Shown here piece by piece: positions 35,471 to 44,847 of a stretch of 64,000 bases of DNA (the first letter of the stretch is position 1; each line of letters starts with the position of its first letter). Origin of the DNA: Nitrososphaerota archaeon (GTDB lineage: Archaea; Thermoproteota; Nitrososphaeria; Nitrososphaerales; UBA183). The notes beneath the pieces were generated by a model. It searched no databases, had not been told where the DNA came from, and saw only the letters and a program-made list of their open reading frames with translations. The stretch lies in contig DAHXUN010000005.1 in assembly GCA_027386095.1 (NCBI GenBank), positions 1-64,000 of the forward strand. The letters run 5' to 3'. The translations under genes and the position numbers were made by a program.

Positions 35471-36157
35471 GGCTCGGGCCGACCCATCAGGCGACTTGAG
35501 GCGATGGACGGGGCCTTCTGCCCCTCAGGTTGTCGGGGCCTCGCCCAAGCGCTTGGGACTCGCGGAGGCGGAGCTCTGAGCCGGGCAGGAGCCCCCTCCA
35601 TTGTATGCATGGAGGCAAGCGAAGGCGCAGGGGGTCTTGCCTTGCCCGAAGGGATGGCCGCAAAGCCTGCCTCTTCTTCGAAGCGCCCGTCGAACTAGAA
35701 CTCGTCTGACACCTAAAGCTCTTCCATCAGGGCGGAGCCAGCACAGACGGTGAAGCTCCACCCATCCTTCGCGGAGCACCGAAACACCTGGGGGCCTCTT
35801 GAACAGGCCCCCGTCACACGCGCGACCTTCACCCCCTCGCTCGACCTAACAGGCGTCCGTCTTCCCTGTCCTCGTCGCAACGGGGGCTCGCTGAAGACGC
35901 GGTCTTCGGCTGTCACCTCTTCTCCGACCACAGCCCTGACGGCCCCTTCGACGCTCTTCTGCCTGCTCTTAGCGTGCTCTTCGAGAGGTCTGTCCCCCTA
36001 TTCGGACGGAGTTGTCTGGCCTACGTTCACGGCTCGTCTGACATGCGACGTCCATCATTCGAACTAGGACTTCTCAGAAGCTGCCGCGATGGGCTGACTG
36101 GCTACAGAGCTCGCCGCTCTGCCTAGCATCAGAAAACAAAGGAGCGAGGGTCCCCGT
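35471..36157. other. Intergenic region of ~690 bp, no supported gene
   Basis: Lower in GC than the flanks. A 72-codon minus-strand frame at 35713-35931 (ending ALMEEL) and a 105-codon plus-strand frame at 35750-36067 overlap each other. Neither shows a family motif, TATA box or conserved-looking composition. It may be a decayed gene or an insertion scar. No tRNA or repeat was recognised. Confidence 0.4.
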
Positions 36158-36811
36158 CTAGTACGAGGCACCCTCGGTGGAAGCAGATTCGGCAGACGGG
36201 AGAGACGAGGGGATGTCCGGGAACTTCTCGCGCATGCGCGTCTCCGCCACGGCCGAGGCCTCAGCCAAGATCTTCTCGGCGTCCTCGTTGGCGGCTTCGA
36301 AGTTGAGGGAGTACCCACCTACGGTCCCTGCGTCCACCAGGATGCTGCTGAGCAGACCAGAGATCTCGCCGATCTCGTTCTCGGCCTCTGGCAACACGCC
36401 CACCAAGCCTTGCTTGACGTTGCGCATTACCGACATGGCCGGTGTCAGGGTGACGACGATGTCCCCCAGCTCTGTGATGGTGTTGAGTCTGAGCACTATC
36501 TGCTCCAGAGCGAGCTTTGCCTGGGTGACCATCTTGTTCATCTTTCTGATCTCGGCAAGCTCGTTCGCGAAGACGGACGCGTGCTGTGTGTCGTGCTTCT
36601 GTAGAGAGCTGACGACCTTTGTGAAGATCGAGTTGTCCCTCTCTCTGAGTTTGGTGGATGTGGAGTCGAGTTTGGCGACCTGGACTTGGATTTGGCGGAC
36701 TGCGAGGTCTAGTCTCGGCTTCAGGGGCCCGGGGTTCCTCACGGAATCCTTCACCCGAGTTCCGAAACTCTGGCTGTTTTGCTTTTCCCATTTACCTGCG
36801 AACGTGGACAT
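36158..36811 (-). CDS. CdvB paralogue (ESCRT-III-like, no winged helix)
   Basis: 217-residue Snf7-like helical protein: FGTRVKDSVRNPGPLKPRLDLAVRQ, then KLALEQIVLRLNTITELGDI and ISGLLSSILVDAG. It aligns with the N-terminal core of the CdvB encoded 1.6 kb away (KLALEQIVLRL versus ELALTQVVLRL) but lacks the C-terminal winged helix, like CdvB1/B2-type paralogues, which constrict the membrane during division. Codon use is less GC-biased than its neighbours. The ATG at 36811 is ~28 nt after a TATA-like GAATTTGG at about 36836-36843; a stronger ATTATAC lies at 36858-36866. Confidence 0.85.
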   Translation of the reverse strand: MSTFAGKWEKQNSQSFGTRVKDSVRNPGPLKPRLDLAVRQIQVQVAKLDSTSTKLRERDNSIFTKVVSSLQKHDTQHASVFANELAEIRKMNKMVTQAKLALEQIVLRLNTITELGDIVVTLTPAMSVMRNVKQGLVGVLPEAENEIGEISGLLSSILVDAGTVGGYSLNFEAANEDAEKILAEASAVAETRMREKFPDIPSSLPSAESASTEGASY

Positions 36812-36955
36812 AGGTAGCTTCGAGCATCAACGGCCCCAAATTCTCTAAGTGGGGGGTAGTATAATCTGGTTCACCAACTCATTAACTATTGTTCTTTTTT
36901 CTTGACGCGCGGTCAGAGGCCGAGGTTTTTCTCCCCCCCTGGCCGGTGTGGCGGC

Positions 36956-37642
36956 GTGAAGGTCGCGATACTGTCGGACGTCCACGGGAACCTTGAGGCC
37001 CTGAGCGCCGTCCTCCGCCAGGCGGGGGGGCTCGAGGTGTACTGCCTCGGGGACTACGTCGACTACGGGGCCCAACCCAACGAAGTCATCGAGGCGCTGA
37101 AGGACGCGGGGGCCAGGGGCGTGGCAGGGAACCACGACGTGGCCGCGCTTACGGGTGACAGGTCAGGGTTCAACGCGAGGGCGGCCATGGGCTCGGTCTG
37201 GACGGCGGACCACCTCACGGAGGAGAGCAGGCGGTACCTCGAGGGGCTCCCCCTGGAACTGAATGAGGAGATGGGCGGGGCGCAGGTGTACTTCGCGCAC
37301 GGGAGCCCGGACGATAGGCTGTGGGAGTACGTGGACCCGAGGACGCATCAGGACCTCTTCGGCCACTACCTGGATAAGGTCGGGGCCAGGTCCATCGGGC
37401 TGGGGCACACCCACGTCCCCTACGTCTGGGAGGACGGGGGGCGCACCGTGTTCAACCCAGGCTCGGTGGGGCAGCCCAGGGACGGCGACTGGAGGGCGGC
37501 GTTCGCGGTCGTCACATTCGACGGCGGCCGTGTGGAGGTGGAGGAGAGGAGGGTCGAGTACGACGTCGAGGGGGCGGCGAAGAAGATACTCGACGCCGGG
37601 CTCCCCGAATCCTTCTCTCAGAGGCTGCGCACTGGGACATGA
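36956..37642 (+). CDS. Calcineurin-like metallophosphoesterase (YfcE/MJ0936-like)
   Basis: 228 residues. Metal motifs: ILSDVHGN, GDYVDYG, GNHD, FAHGSP and GHTHVP, all intact, plus NPGSVGQPRDGD. This is the compact phosphodiesterase group of unknown physiological substrate, usually Mn-dependent. Cytoplasmic. The frame is open from 36902, but the conserved N-terminus begins at the GTG at 36956, ~28 nt after a TATA-like GTTTTTCT (about 36924-36931). Confidence 0.85.
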   Translation: MKVAILSDVHGNLEALSAVLRQAGGLEVYCLGDYVDYGAQPNEVIEALKDAGARGVAGNHDVAALTGDRSGFNARAAMGSVWTADHLTEESRRYLEGLPLELNEEMGGAQVYFAHGSPDDRLWEYVDPRTHQDLFGHYLDKVGARSIGLGHTHVPYVWEDGGRTVFNPGSVGQPRDGDWRAAFAVVTFDGGRVEVEERRVEYDVEGAAKKILDAGLPESFSQRLRTGT

Positions 37643-37756
37643 GCCCTCGAGGGGGACTCGGCCAGCCCCGAGACGTAGGGCTGGGCCCCTGGACGAGGTT
37701 ATGCTTAAGACCCCCGCCTGGCTGACTTTTGGCGGGAGTCTTGGGGAACAGAGCCG

Positions 37757-40700
37757 GTGGTTACAAAATTATCCCGACGCGCTAGGAAGCGGACCACGCT
37801 CAGCCAGGACTACGACTGGAAGAAGATCGAAGCGAAGGTCAGGCGATTTTATGCGTCCCCGCGGACGAAGGCCAAGACGGCCAAGGCGGTGTCCAAGAGC
37901 AGGCCTCTCGGCTACGTCGAAGGGCCCCCGACCCTGAACAACCAGCCCCACGTCGGCCACGTGAGGGGGCGGATGATGAAGGACCTCTGGTACAGGTACC
38001 GGACCATGAAGGGGGACAACATAGTCTTCCGCGGCGGGTGGGACACCCAGGGGCTCCCGGTGGAGCTGCAGGCAGAGAAGGAGCTGGGACTCTCGGGGAA
38101 CAAGTGGGAAGACCTGGAAAAGATAGGGGTCGACAGGCTGGTCGCCGAATGCAAGCGGATCATAGGGAGGTACAGGGCCGACTGGGACGAGGCAGACGCC
38201 CTCCTGGGGCTGATGCTCGACCGCGAGCGGGCCTACATGACCTACCGGGACGACTACATAGAGCGGGAGTGGTCCTACCTTGAGAAGGCGTGGAAGAGCG
38301 GGCTCCTCGGGGAGGGGTTCAAGGTGGTCCCTTACTGCCCAAGGTGCCAGACCGCCCTGAGCGCGGGGGAGGTGAGCCTCGGGGGGTACGAGAAGCTGGA
38401 GGACCCGAGCCTCTACTACAAGGTGAAGGCCGGGGACGGGGCCTACCTGATCGTCTGGACCACGATGCCGTTCACTGTCGTCACCGACGAGCTGGTGGGG
38501 GTGAAGCCGGGGTCTGAGTACGAGTACGTGGCGGCGGGGGACGAGGTCTGGGTGGTCAACGCAGAGAGGAAGGAGGCGCTGGCCAAGGAGCTCGGGGTCG
38601 AGTTCGGCGAGACCAAGAAGCGGGTGAGGGGCGAGGAGCTCGAAGGGCTGAGCTACGAGCACCCCCTGCTCGACGTCATACCCGGGCTGGCGGAGCTGAA
38701 GCTGAGCGGGGGGGTGCACAGGGTGGTGGCCGAGGAGTATGTGGACGTGACCACGGGGACAGGCCTGGTGCACATGTCCCCGGCCAACGGCGAGGAGGAC
38801 TTCGCCGTGGCCCAGAAGAGGGGGGTGCCTGTCTTCGCCCCCTTCGACGACAGGGTGAGGTTCACCCAGGAGGCCGGGAGGTTCGCCGGGCTCTTCGCCA
38901 GGGACGCGGACCAGGGGGTGATAGACGAGCTGAAGGCGAGGGGGGCGGTCGTGTGGTCCGGGAGGATAGTCCACGACTACCCCGTCTGCTGGAGGTCGGA
39001 CGACAGGCTCGTGTGGCTCGCCCGGCGCGAGTACTTCTACTGGGTGGACAGGATCAGGGCGGACGTGGTGGAGGCTGCCGAGAAGGTGGAGTACTTCTTT
39101 GACGGGCCAAGGAACAGGTTCCTCGCGGGGCTGGCCGAGTCCCCCGCGTGGTGCGTGACCAGGGAGAGGGTCTGGGGGACCCCGCTCCCCATATGGGTCT
39201 GCGAAGCGTGCGGAGAGAAGACCGGGGCGTTCACGAGGAGGGCGGTCGTCGCCCAAGCGCTGGAGCTCCCCGACGGGCCCAAGTTCGAGCTCCATCGGCC
39301 CTGGATGGACAGGGTCGTCCTCCGGTGCCCGAAGTGCGGCGGGAGGGCGAAGCGCGAGCCCTACGTCCTGGACACCTGGCACAACAGCGGGGCAGCCCCC
39401 TACTCCTCGCTCACCGACAGGGAGTTCGCCGAGCTCGTCCCCGTCGAGTTCCTCACCGAGGCCATAGACCAGACCAGGGGGTGGGCGTACACGCTGCTCC
39501 TCCTGAACGTGATTCGGACAGGGAAGCCCGAAGCCCCCTACAAGGCGTTCCTGTTCCAGGGGCACGTCCTGGACGAGAACGGCCAGAAGATGAGCAAGAG
39601 GCTTGGGAACGTGGTGCAGGGGCTGGACCTACTCCGCAACAACTCGGTGGACGTCGCCAGGTTCTACGTACTCGCCAAGTCGTCCCCCGAGGACTCTATC
39701 AACTTCGACCCGAAGGAGATGTCTGGGAGGGCATACCAGGTGATGAACACCCTCTACCACCTGCACCTGTACCTTCAGCAGAACGGGGCCCTGGACGGCT
39801 ACGCCCCGGAGAAGCACCACCTGGCCTGGGCGGCCGAGCGGAGGGCCCTCACCTCGGTGGACAGGTGGATGCTGCAGAAGCTGGAACAGGCGCAGCGTGG
39901 CGTGGAGAGATGTTATTCGGCAGGGAGGTACAACGAGGCGGCGAGGAGCATAGAAGAGCTGGTGATCACCCGCCTCAGCCAGACCTACGTCAGGCTGGTG
40001 AGGAGCGAGCTCTGGGACGACGACCCCGCGGGGAAGGGCAGGCGCCTGGCGATCTATGCGGTCCTAGGACACTCGCTCAGGAGGGCCGACGAGCTGCTGC
40101 ACCCCATAGCCCCCTTCGTGACGGAGTACCTCTGCCAAGAGGTGTTCGAGGGTGGGGAGTGGTCGACCCCTATCCTGGCGAAGGGGATGGGGGAGTCGGC
40201 CGGGCGTGGCTCGAAGAAGGCCGAGGAGGTCGTCGACTTCTCCCTCACGGTGGAGGAGGCGTGCAACTCTGCCAGGGCCAGGGCGAAGCTCAAGCGGCGG
40301 TGGCCCCTCAGGGTGGCGGAGCTGCTCGTGCAGCGGGCGGCTGAAAGGGTAGCCAGGAGGGCGAGGGAGACGGTGGCCCTTCTATGCAACGTCAGCGACG
40401 TCGCGGTGAAGACAGAACCGGAGGGGTTCCCGGCGTCCTTCGTCCTCAGGGCGAACACCTCCAGGGTAGGGGCCCTGTTCAAGGAAAGGACGAAAGAGGT
40501 GCTCCCTCTGCTCAGGCCTATGGAGGGGGTGGAGGCACTCGCCGCCTACTTCTCGGGGAGGCCGGTCAGGGCCGGGTCCTTCGACGTCCCTCTTTCGGCC
40601 TACGACCTGTCGGTCACCCCCAGGGAGGGGTTCGAGGTGGCGGAGAAGGGAGGGGTGTTCGTCGCCATCCCCATGGAGAGGGACAAGAAGCTGGTGGCCG

Positions 40701-40954
40701 AGGGGCTTGTGAGGGACCTGGCCAGGAGGCTGCAGGCCATGAGGAAGGAGAAGGGTTTCGTCCCGGCCGCGATGCTCCGGTCTGCGTCGGTCGCCGGGCT
40801 TGACCCCGAGGACCTGGAGCTGCTCGACCCCCTGAGGGAGAAGCTAGCCTACCTGGTGAGGGCGAAGAGGGTGAGCGTGGCCGCGGAGAAGGCGGGGGGA
40901 GGGTGGTCGGAGGCGGAGCTGGACGGGAGGCCGGTCTACTTCAAGATAGACTAA
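37757..40954 (+). CDS. ileS: Isoleucyl-tRNA synthetase
   Basis: 1065 residues, the normal size for archaeal IleRS. Class I signatures are HVGH (residues 65-68, the HIGH motif) and KMSKR (611-615). The editing CP1 domain has LIVWTTMPFTVVTDEL and the zinc-like CPRC and CPKCGG motifs. C-terminal anticodon-binding helices follow. Charges tRNA-Ile with isoleucine and proofreads valine. GTG start at 37757, with TATA-like ATGCTTAAGA about 50 nt upstream, so a short leader is possible. Its stop overlaps the convergent GtrA-like gene by 4 bp. Confidence 0.95.
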   Translation: MVTKLSRRARKRTTLSQDYDWKKIEAKVRRFYASPRTKAKTAKAVSKSRPLGYVEGPPTLNNQPHVGHVRGRMMKDLWYRYRTMKGDNIVFRGGWDTQGLPVELQAEKELGLSGNKWEDLEKIGVDRLVAECKRIIGRYRADWDEADALLGLMLDRERAYMTYRDDYIEREWSYLEKAWKSGLLGEGFKVVPYCPRCQTALSAGEVSLGGYEKLEDPSLYYKVKAGDGAYLIVWTTMPFTVVTDELVGVKPGSEYEYVAAGDEVWVVNAERKEALAKELGVEFGETKKRVRGEELEGLSYEHPLLDVIPGLAELKLSGGVHRVVAEEYVDVTTGTGLVHMSPANGEEDFAVAQKRGVPVFAPFDDRVRFTQEAGRFAGLFARDADQGVIDELKARGAVVWSGRIVHDYPVCWRSDDRLVWLARREYFYWVDRIRADVVEAAEKVEYFFDGPRNRFLAGLAESPAWCVTRERVWGTPLPIWVCEACGEKTGAFTRRAVVAQALELPDGPKFELHRPWMDRVVLRCPKCGGRAKREPYVLDTWHNSGAAPYSSLTDREFAELVPVEFLTEAIDQTRGWAYTLLLLNVIRTGKPEAPYKAFLFQGHVLDENGQKMSKRLGNVVQGLDLLRNNSVDVARFYVLAKSSPEDSINFDPKEMSGRAYQVMNTLYHLHLYLQQNGALDGYAPEKHHLAWAAERRALTSVDRWMLQKLEQAQRGVERCYSAGRYNEAARSIEELVITRLSQTYVRLVRSELWDDDPAGKGRRLAIYAVLGHSLRRADELLHPIAPFVTEYLCQEVFEGGEWSTPILAKGMGESAGRGSKKAEEVVDFSLTVEEACNSARARAKLKRRWPLRVAELLVQRAAERVARRARETVALLCNVSDVAVKTEPEGFPASFVLRANTSRVGALFKERTKEVLPLLRPMEGVEALAAYFSGRPVRAGSFDVPLSAYDLSVTPREGFEVAEKGGVFVAIPMERDKKLVAEGLVRDLARRLQAMRKEKGFVPAAMLRSASVAGLDPEDLELLDPLREKLAYLVRAKRVSVAAEKAGGGWSEAELDGRPVYFKID

Positions 40955-41382
40955 GCCGGAGAAGTCGACGCCTCTTCCTTCTTTATCCAGGTGAACCTGA
41001 CGCTCAGCCAGTAGCGGAGCAGGAAGGCGACTGCTATCCCGAAGAGGTTCGAGACGGCGTAGTTGACCTCCAGGTAGGCGGTGAACGCGTAGAGGATCGC
41101 CAGGTTGACGACCAGCCCCACGACCATCAGGGCGTTGAACTTCAGCAGGCGGACAATGATGTGCCCGTGGCGCCTGTCCCTGAAGGTCCAGTAGTCGTTG
41201 AGGAAGAAGTTAGAGAGGATGGCCGCCTCGATGGCCACGGCGTCGGCGCGCAGGTAGTACACCCCCTCGTAGACCAGCGTGAGGAGGAGCCCCTCGTTGA
41301 CCAGTACGCCAGAGAGCCCCACCACGTTGAACTTGATGAACTTCAGCCAGTAGCTCAGCTTCAGAATCTTCTTGGGGTCCAT
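40951..41382 (-). CDS. GtrA-like membrane protein
   Basis: 143 residues with four membrane helices: FIKFNVVGLSGVLVNEGLLLTLV, AIEAAILSNFFLNDYWTF, FNALMVVGLVVNLAILYAFT and AVSNLFGIAVAFLLRYWLS. The FNDYWTF and Tyr/Trp-rich ends match GtrA-family proteins, linked to transfer of lipid-bound sugars across the membrane. No adjacent glycosyltransferase is seen here. The ATG at 41382 follows a TATA-like ATTATTTAAC at about 41431-41440, somewhat far for a leaderless start. Confidence 0.8.
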   Translation of the reverse strand: MDPKKILKLSYWLKFIKFNVVGLSGVLVNEGLLLTLVYEGVYYLRADAVAIEAAILSNFFLNDYWTFRDRRHGHIIVRLLKFNALMVVGLVVNLAILYAFTAYLEVNYAVSNLFGIAVAFLLRYWLSVRFTWIKKEEASTSPA

Positions 41383-41444
41383 TTTGTCAACATGCTCCGC
41401 CGCGGGGCGGTGCGGAGGCCGGGTTTGCAGATTATTTAACAGGC

Positions 41445-42440
41445 TCAGACGTCGAAGTCAGAGAGGGACGACTGGTATGCCGCAAGGGGCCTCGCCGAGA
41501 AGCCGAGGCGCTTTAGGTCCTGGGCGAACTCGGCGGCGAACCCGTGCACCGTATAGACCATCTCCGGGGAGACGGCTTTGGCGAGACTGACCAGCTCCTG
41601 GTAGTCGCAGTGGTCGCTCAGCGGGAAGGAGTAGTCGGCCCCCATGGTGAACCTGTATCCCTTGCCCAACGCCCAGCCGCTGAACGCGACGACGACGGCG
41701 CCGTACTTCTTCTTCAGGTGGGACATGATCTTCCCCCTGCCGCTCGCCATGGGGCTGATCATCAGCCAGGGGCCTCTGGGGAGGCTGTCCAGGTCCTTGG
41801 ACGGGTCGAAGGTCGCCCCCCGCTTCAGCGGGACACCGTGGTCGATGTGGATGTGGTTCATCGCAGCCACCTTTTCGTGGTAGATCAGCGGCTCCCAGCT
41901 GGAGAAGAAGTAGGAGAGGAGCTGGGCCTTCCCCAGCGGGTAGCCCATCAGGATCACGGGGTTCCCCCTGTCGTAGACGGAAGCGATCAGCGAATTGACT
42001 TCCTTCACCAGCTTCGCCGTGGGGGGGAAGACGTACTCCGGAGCCCCGTAGGTGGTCTCCATCACCAGGACCCGCGCCTGGCGCGTCCTGCACTTGCCGA
42101 GGAAGGCCCTAGTCCTCCCTGAGGCGTCCCCGGTGTAGTACACCTCGTCTGCTATCCTTATCGCCCTGGACCCCAGTATGTGCCCGGAGTCCAGCAGCTC
42201 GACCCCCTCTACGGCCTCGGTGGTCTCCCCCAGGTCATACCCCCTCGCCCTGGCCAGCTCCCCGGTGACTGACGACGCGATGACCCTCTCGTTCTTCGAC
42301 GGTGGGTGCATGTGGTCGATGTGGGCGTGGGAGACGAACGTGTAGTCTGCCCGGACGTGCGAGTGTGGGTCGAGGACGTAGCGCTTCCCCTCCAGGTCGA
42401 CCTGGATCCCGCCGTTGGCTGTGACTGACGCGCCCCCCAA
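41445..42440 (-). CDS. MBL-fold exonuclease of the mRNA 3'-processing/Snm1-like group
   Basis: About 331 residues. Metal motifs SHAHIDHMH, SGHILGS and YYTGDAS, a METTYG motif, and late SDHCDYQEL and VYTVHGF histidines place it in the beta-CASP-like exonuclease group (COG1236 type). Such proteins act on RNA or DNA ends. The frame is open to 42569 inside the neighbouring gene. A TATA-like CTTAAATC at about 42467-42474 supports a leaderless TTG at 42440 (GGASVTANGGIQ). That box lies within the last codons and stop region of the upstream gene. Confidence 0.8.
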   Translation of the reverse strand: MGGASVTANGGIQVDLEGKRYVLDPHSHVRADYTFVSHAHIDHMHPPSKNERVIASSVTGELARARGYDLGETTEAVEGVELLDSGHILGSRAIRIADEVYYTGDASGRTRAFLGKCRTRQARVLVMETTYGAPEYVFPPTAKLVKEVNSLIASVYDRGNPVILMGYPLGKAQLLSYFFSSWEPLIYHEKVAAMNHIHIDHGVPLKRGATFDPSKDLDSLPRGPWLMISPMASGRGKIMSHLKKKYGAVVVAFSGWALGKGYRFTMGADYSFPLSDHCDYQELVSLAKAVSPEMVYTVHGFAAEFAQDLKRLGFSARPLAAYQSSLSDFDV

Positions 42441-42469
42441 GATACGGAGACCGACCGTTCGGTCTGGAT

Positions 42470-44776
42470 TTAAGGTGTAGAGACCCGGTATGCCTTCCAA
42501 CCCGCGGGCCCGAGGGAGGCCTCGAAGCCCATCGCGGTCGAGACGCGGACGGTCCCTATCTTCGTCCATGAGCCCCTGACCGGGTCGAACTCCTCCAGCG
42601 GGGTGCTGAGCCGCCTCGCCAGCTCCGCGGCTCTGGGCCGGACTGTGACGGACGCCTTCGCTGGCGCGGAAGAAACGTTCCCCAGGCAGACCACCTGCCC
42701 GGGGGTGTGGAAGCCGACGCCTCTGACCGACTTCGCCCCCGACTCGACGCGCTCCCAGCCCGAGAAGGACCAGCCCCCCTTCGATTCGAGCTTCCCACCG
42801 CTGAAGAACAGGTGCCCCCTCCCGCCCCCCCTCCCCACGAAGGCGGCAGAGTCCCCTCCGGCCCAGAAGCCTGCGGCCATGACCCAGTCGAAGGCCGAGG
42901 AGGAGGGCGGGGCGATAGCGCCCTTCTCAGCGCCTTGGGGAAGGCCCAGCTCCCCTTCGACCAGGCACTGGAGGAACCTGGCGGCGGCTACCGGGTCAGG
43001 GCCCTCGCCGTGGGCCTCCTTGGCGTCGGCGTCCACCCAGGAGGGGAAGAAGCCTGGAGGGGCGCCGATTTTCAACGAGTCGTCGACGACCGTCCTCGCC
43101 ACCTTCGCCACCGCGAGCCCCCCCACCCCCGCCAGGCCTGTCCGGTAGCAGAGGAGGGCGTGTGCCAGGGTGGCCCTGGTCCAGACGCCGCCGAGCTGGC
43201 CGTCGCCGTAGGAGCCGTTGAAATACATCACGTTCGAGGTTGGGACGGTCCTGGGGCCGTAGGGCGTGTCGAAGTCCCTTTCAGTCAGCCTGTGGGCCGC
43301 AGCCTGCTCCGCGGAGCCCATGAACGCGTGTCGATAGGCTGCGACCGCCATGTCAGCCGTCTCGTCTGACCTCAGCCGCCCGGATGAGTCCCTGCAGAGT
43401 GAGATGAACCCCCTCTCGTCCAGGAGCCTCCTTCGTACGCGGTCAGCGATCAGCTTCGAGCGCTCGAGGAACTTCGCCGCGTCCCCCGGCTTCGACGTCG
43501 CCCGGGCTACGAGGGAGACCCCTTCGAGCGCCCCGGCCGCGGCGAGGGACACCTCCGTGAGCTCGTTGGTGGGGTACCCCCGCCCGAGTCGCCTTCGCCA
43601 CCCCTGGGGGAGGGAGGGGTCGGTGGTCACCGCCGCATCCTTCGAATCCGCCATGAGGAAGGCGGCGAGCTTCCTGAGGAAAGGGTACGACGACCTCGAC
43701 GCCCTCCTGTCTTGGCCCAGCAGCAGCGCATAGGAAGTCGCCTGGAGGAAGACGGCGCTCTCGAGGACCCCTGGCTTGGATCTGTCCAGGGAGTGGGGGA
43801 GGGACCCGTCCCTGCGCGCCAGGGACCTGGCCTCTGAAATGACGGCGGAGGCGAGCTTCGGCTCGAAATAGTGGAGAGCCCTCAGCGACTCGTACCTGTC
43901 GAGCAGGTCGTCGGCCCAGGGGGCCGCCCTGAGGGCTTCCAAGGCCCAGGACGCAGCCTCGGAGACCGAAAGATCCGAGCAGGAGAGCTCGGCGGGGCGT
44001 GGGCGCGCCTCGCCCTCTGCTGAGCGGAGCCGTCCGAACTCGGCGAGGGCCTCCTCGAGCTTCCCCGGGGTGTAGATGGACGCGAACTCGACCTCCCTGA
44101 CCTCGCCTGGGGCGAGGTCAAACTCGTGGACCGAGAGGGCGATGACCTGTCCGGACATCCCGGCGGTCCTCTCGGGGACCTCGCCTGAGGCGACGGCGTC
44201 AAGGGCGCGCTGCTTGCTGGTCGTCATGAAGTACCTCGACGGGGAGGGGTGCGCCCCGATGACCCTGGCCGCCGGCGGGTCCGAGACCTCGTCCATGGCG
44301 ACGTGGCTCTCCCTGTTGAAGGCGTTGACCCCCAGGGAGCCCCAGCGCGACGGCGTCTCGAAGTGGGCCGCCGCCACGTCGCTGACCCGGATGACCCTGA
44401 GCCTCACCTGGGAGCGGCCGGAGTTCCTCAGGGTCACCCGCCTGACGAAGCCTGAAGAAGGACCGGGGAAGAACTCCATGGACTGGAGGAAGTCGACTTC
44501 GAACATCCTCCCTGCCAGGCTCGCAGTCTTCGGGGCGAGCCTCACCAGCCAGTCGGGCCTCTGGGCCGGGACGACCACCCCCGCCTGGACCTTGTAGACC
44601 CAGACCTGCTCGAGGCCGAAGAGCGCCCTCTTCTCTGGGAGCGACTCCAACGACCTGACCGCTCCGTCCGGGTCAACCAGCAGCCTGCAACCACCCGAGT
44701 GGAGGGTCAGTGGGCGCTTCAAGGCCGAGGACCTGAAACCGGCGGAGGCCGAGACCGACTCTGCTGTCGCAGCCAC
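42470..44776 (-). CDS. Predicted (alpha/alpha)6-type glycosidase-like protein
   Basis: 768 residues, soluble, no signal peptide. The N-terminal ~260 residues look like a beta-sandwich (FVRRVTLRNSGRSQVRLRVIRV). The middle (~270-620) is a set of paired helices with Trp, Asp and Glu at turns (WADDLLDRYESLRALHYFEP, YPTNELTEVSLAAAGALEG, SYGDGQLGGVWTRATLAHALL). This resembles amylo-glucosidase or GH15/GH94-type barrels. The C-terminus is again beta-rich. Function is inferred from architecture only. The GTG at 44776 is ~28 nt after TATA-like GATATTATCC (about 44802-44811). Confidence 0.5.
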   Translation of the reverse strand: MAATAESVSASAGFRSSALKRPLTLHSGGCRLLVDPDGAVRSLESLPEKRALFGLEQVWVYKVQAGVVVPAQRPDWLVRLAPKTASLAGRMFEVDFLQSMEFFPGPSSGFVRRVTLRNSGRSQVRLRVIRVSDVAAAHFETPSRWGSLGVNAFNRESHVAMDEVSDPPAARVIGAHPSPSRYFMTTSKQRALDAVASGEVPERTAGMSGQVIALSVHEFDLAPGEVREVEFASIYTPGKLEEALAEFGRLRSAEGEARPRPAELSCSDLSVSEAASWALEALRAAPWADDLLDRYESLRALHYFEPKLASAVISEARSLARRDGSLPHSLDRSKPGVLESAVFLQATSYALLLGQDRRASRSSYPFLRKLAAFLMADSKDAAVTTDPSLPQGWRRRLGRGYPTNELTEVSLAAAGALEGVSLVARATSKPGDAAKFLERSKLIADRVRRRLLDERGFISLCRDSSGRLRSDETADMAVAAYRHAFMGSAEQAAAHRLTERDFDTPYGPRTVPTSNVMYFNGSYGDGQLGGVWTRATLAHALLCYRTGLAGVGGLAVAKVARTVVDDSLKIGAPPGFFPSWVDADAKEAHGEGPDPVAAARFLQCLVEGELGLPQGAEKGAIAPPSSSAFDWVMAAGFWAGGDSAAFVGRGGGRGHLFFSGGKLESKGGWSFSGWERVESGAKSVRGVGFHTPGQVVCLGNVSSAPAKASVTVRPRAAELARRLSTPLEEFDPVRGSWTKIGTVRVSTAMGFEASLGPAGWKAYRVSTP

Positions 44777-44847
44777 GCCTGGGACTGTGCCTTAGGCGGG
44801 ATAATATCAGGAGGATTTACTGGAGTTGAGCTGCTGGAGACGTTCCG

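Noticed and set aside
35750..36067. 105-codon plus-strand frame in the gap before the CdvB paralogue
   Set aside because: Low-complexity Ser/Thr/Pro translation, no TATA box or motif, and a competing frame on the other strand.
37769..39565. 598-codon minus-strand frame opposite ileS
   Set aside because: Pro/Leu/His/Val-rich antisense shadow caused by high GC at third positions; the plus strand encodes a complete IleRS.
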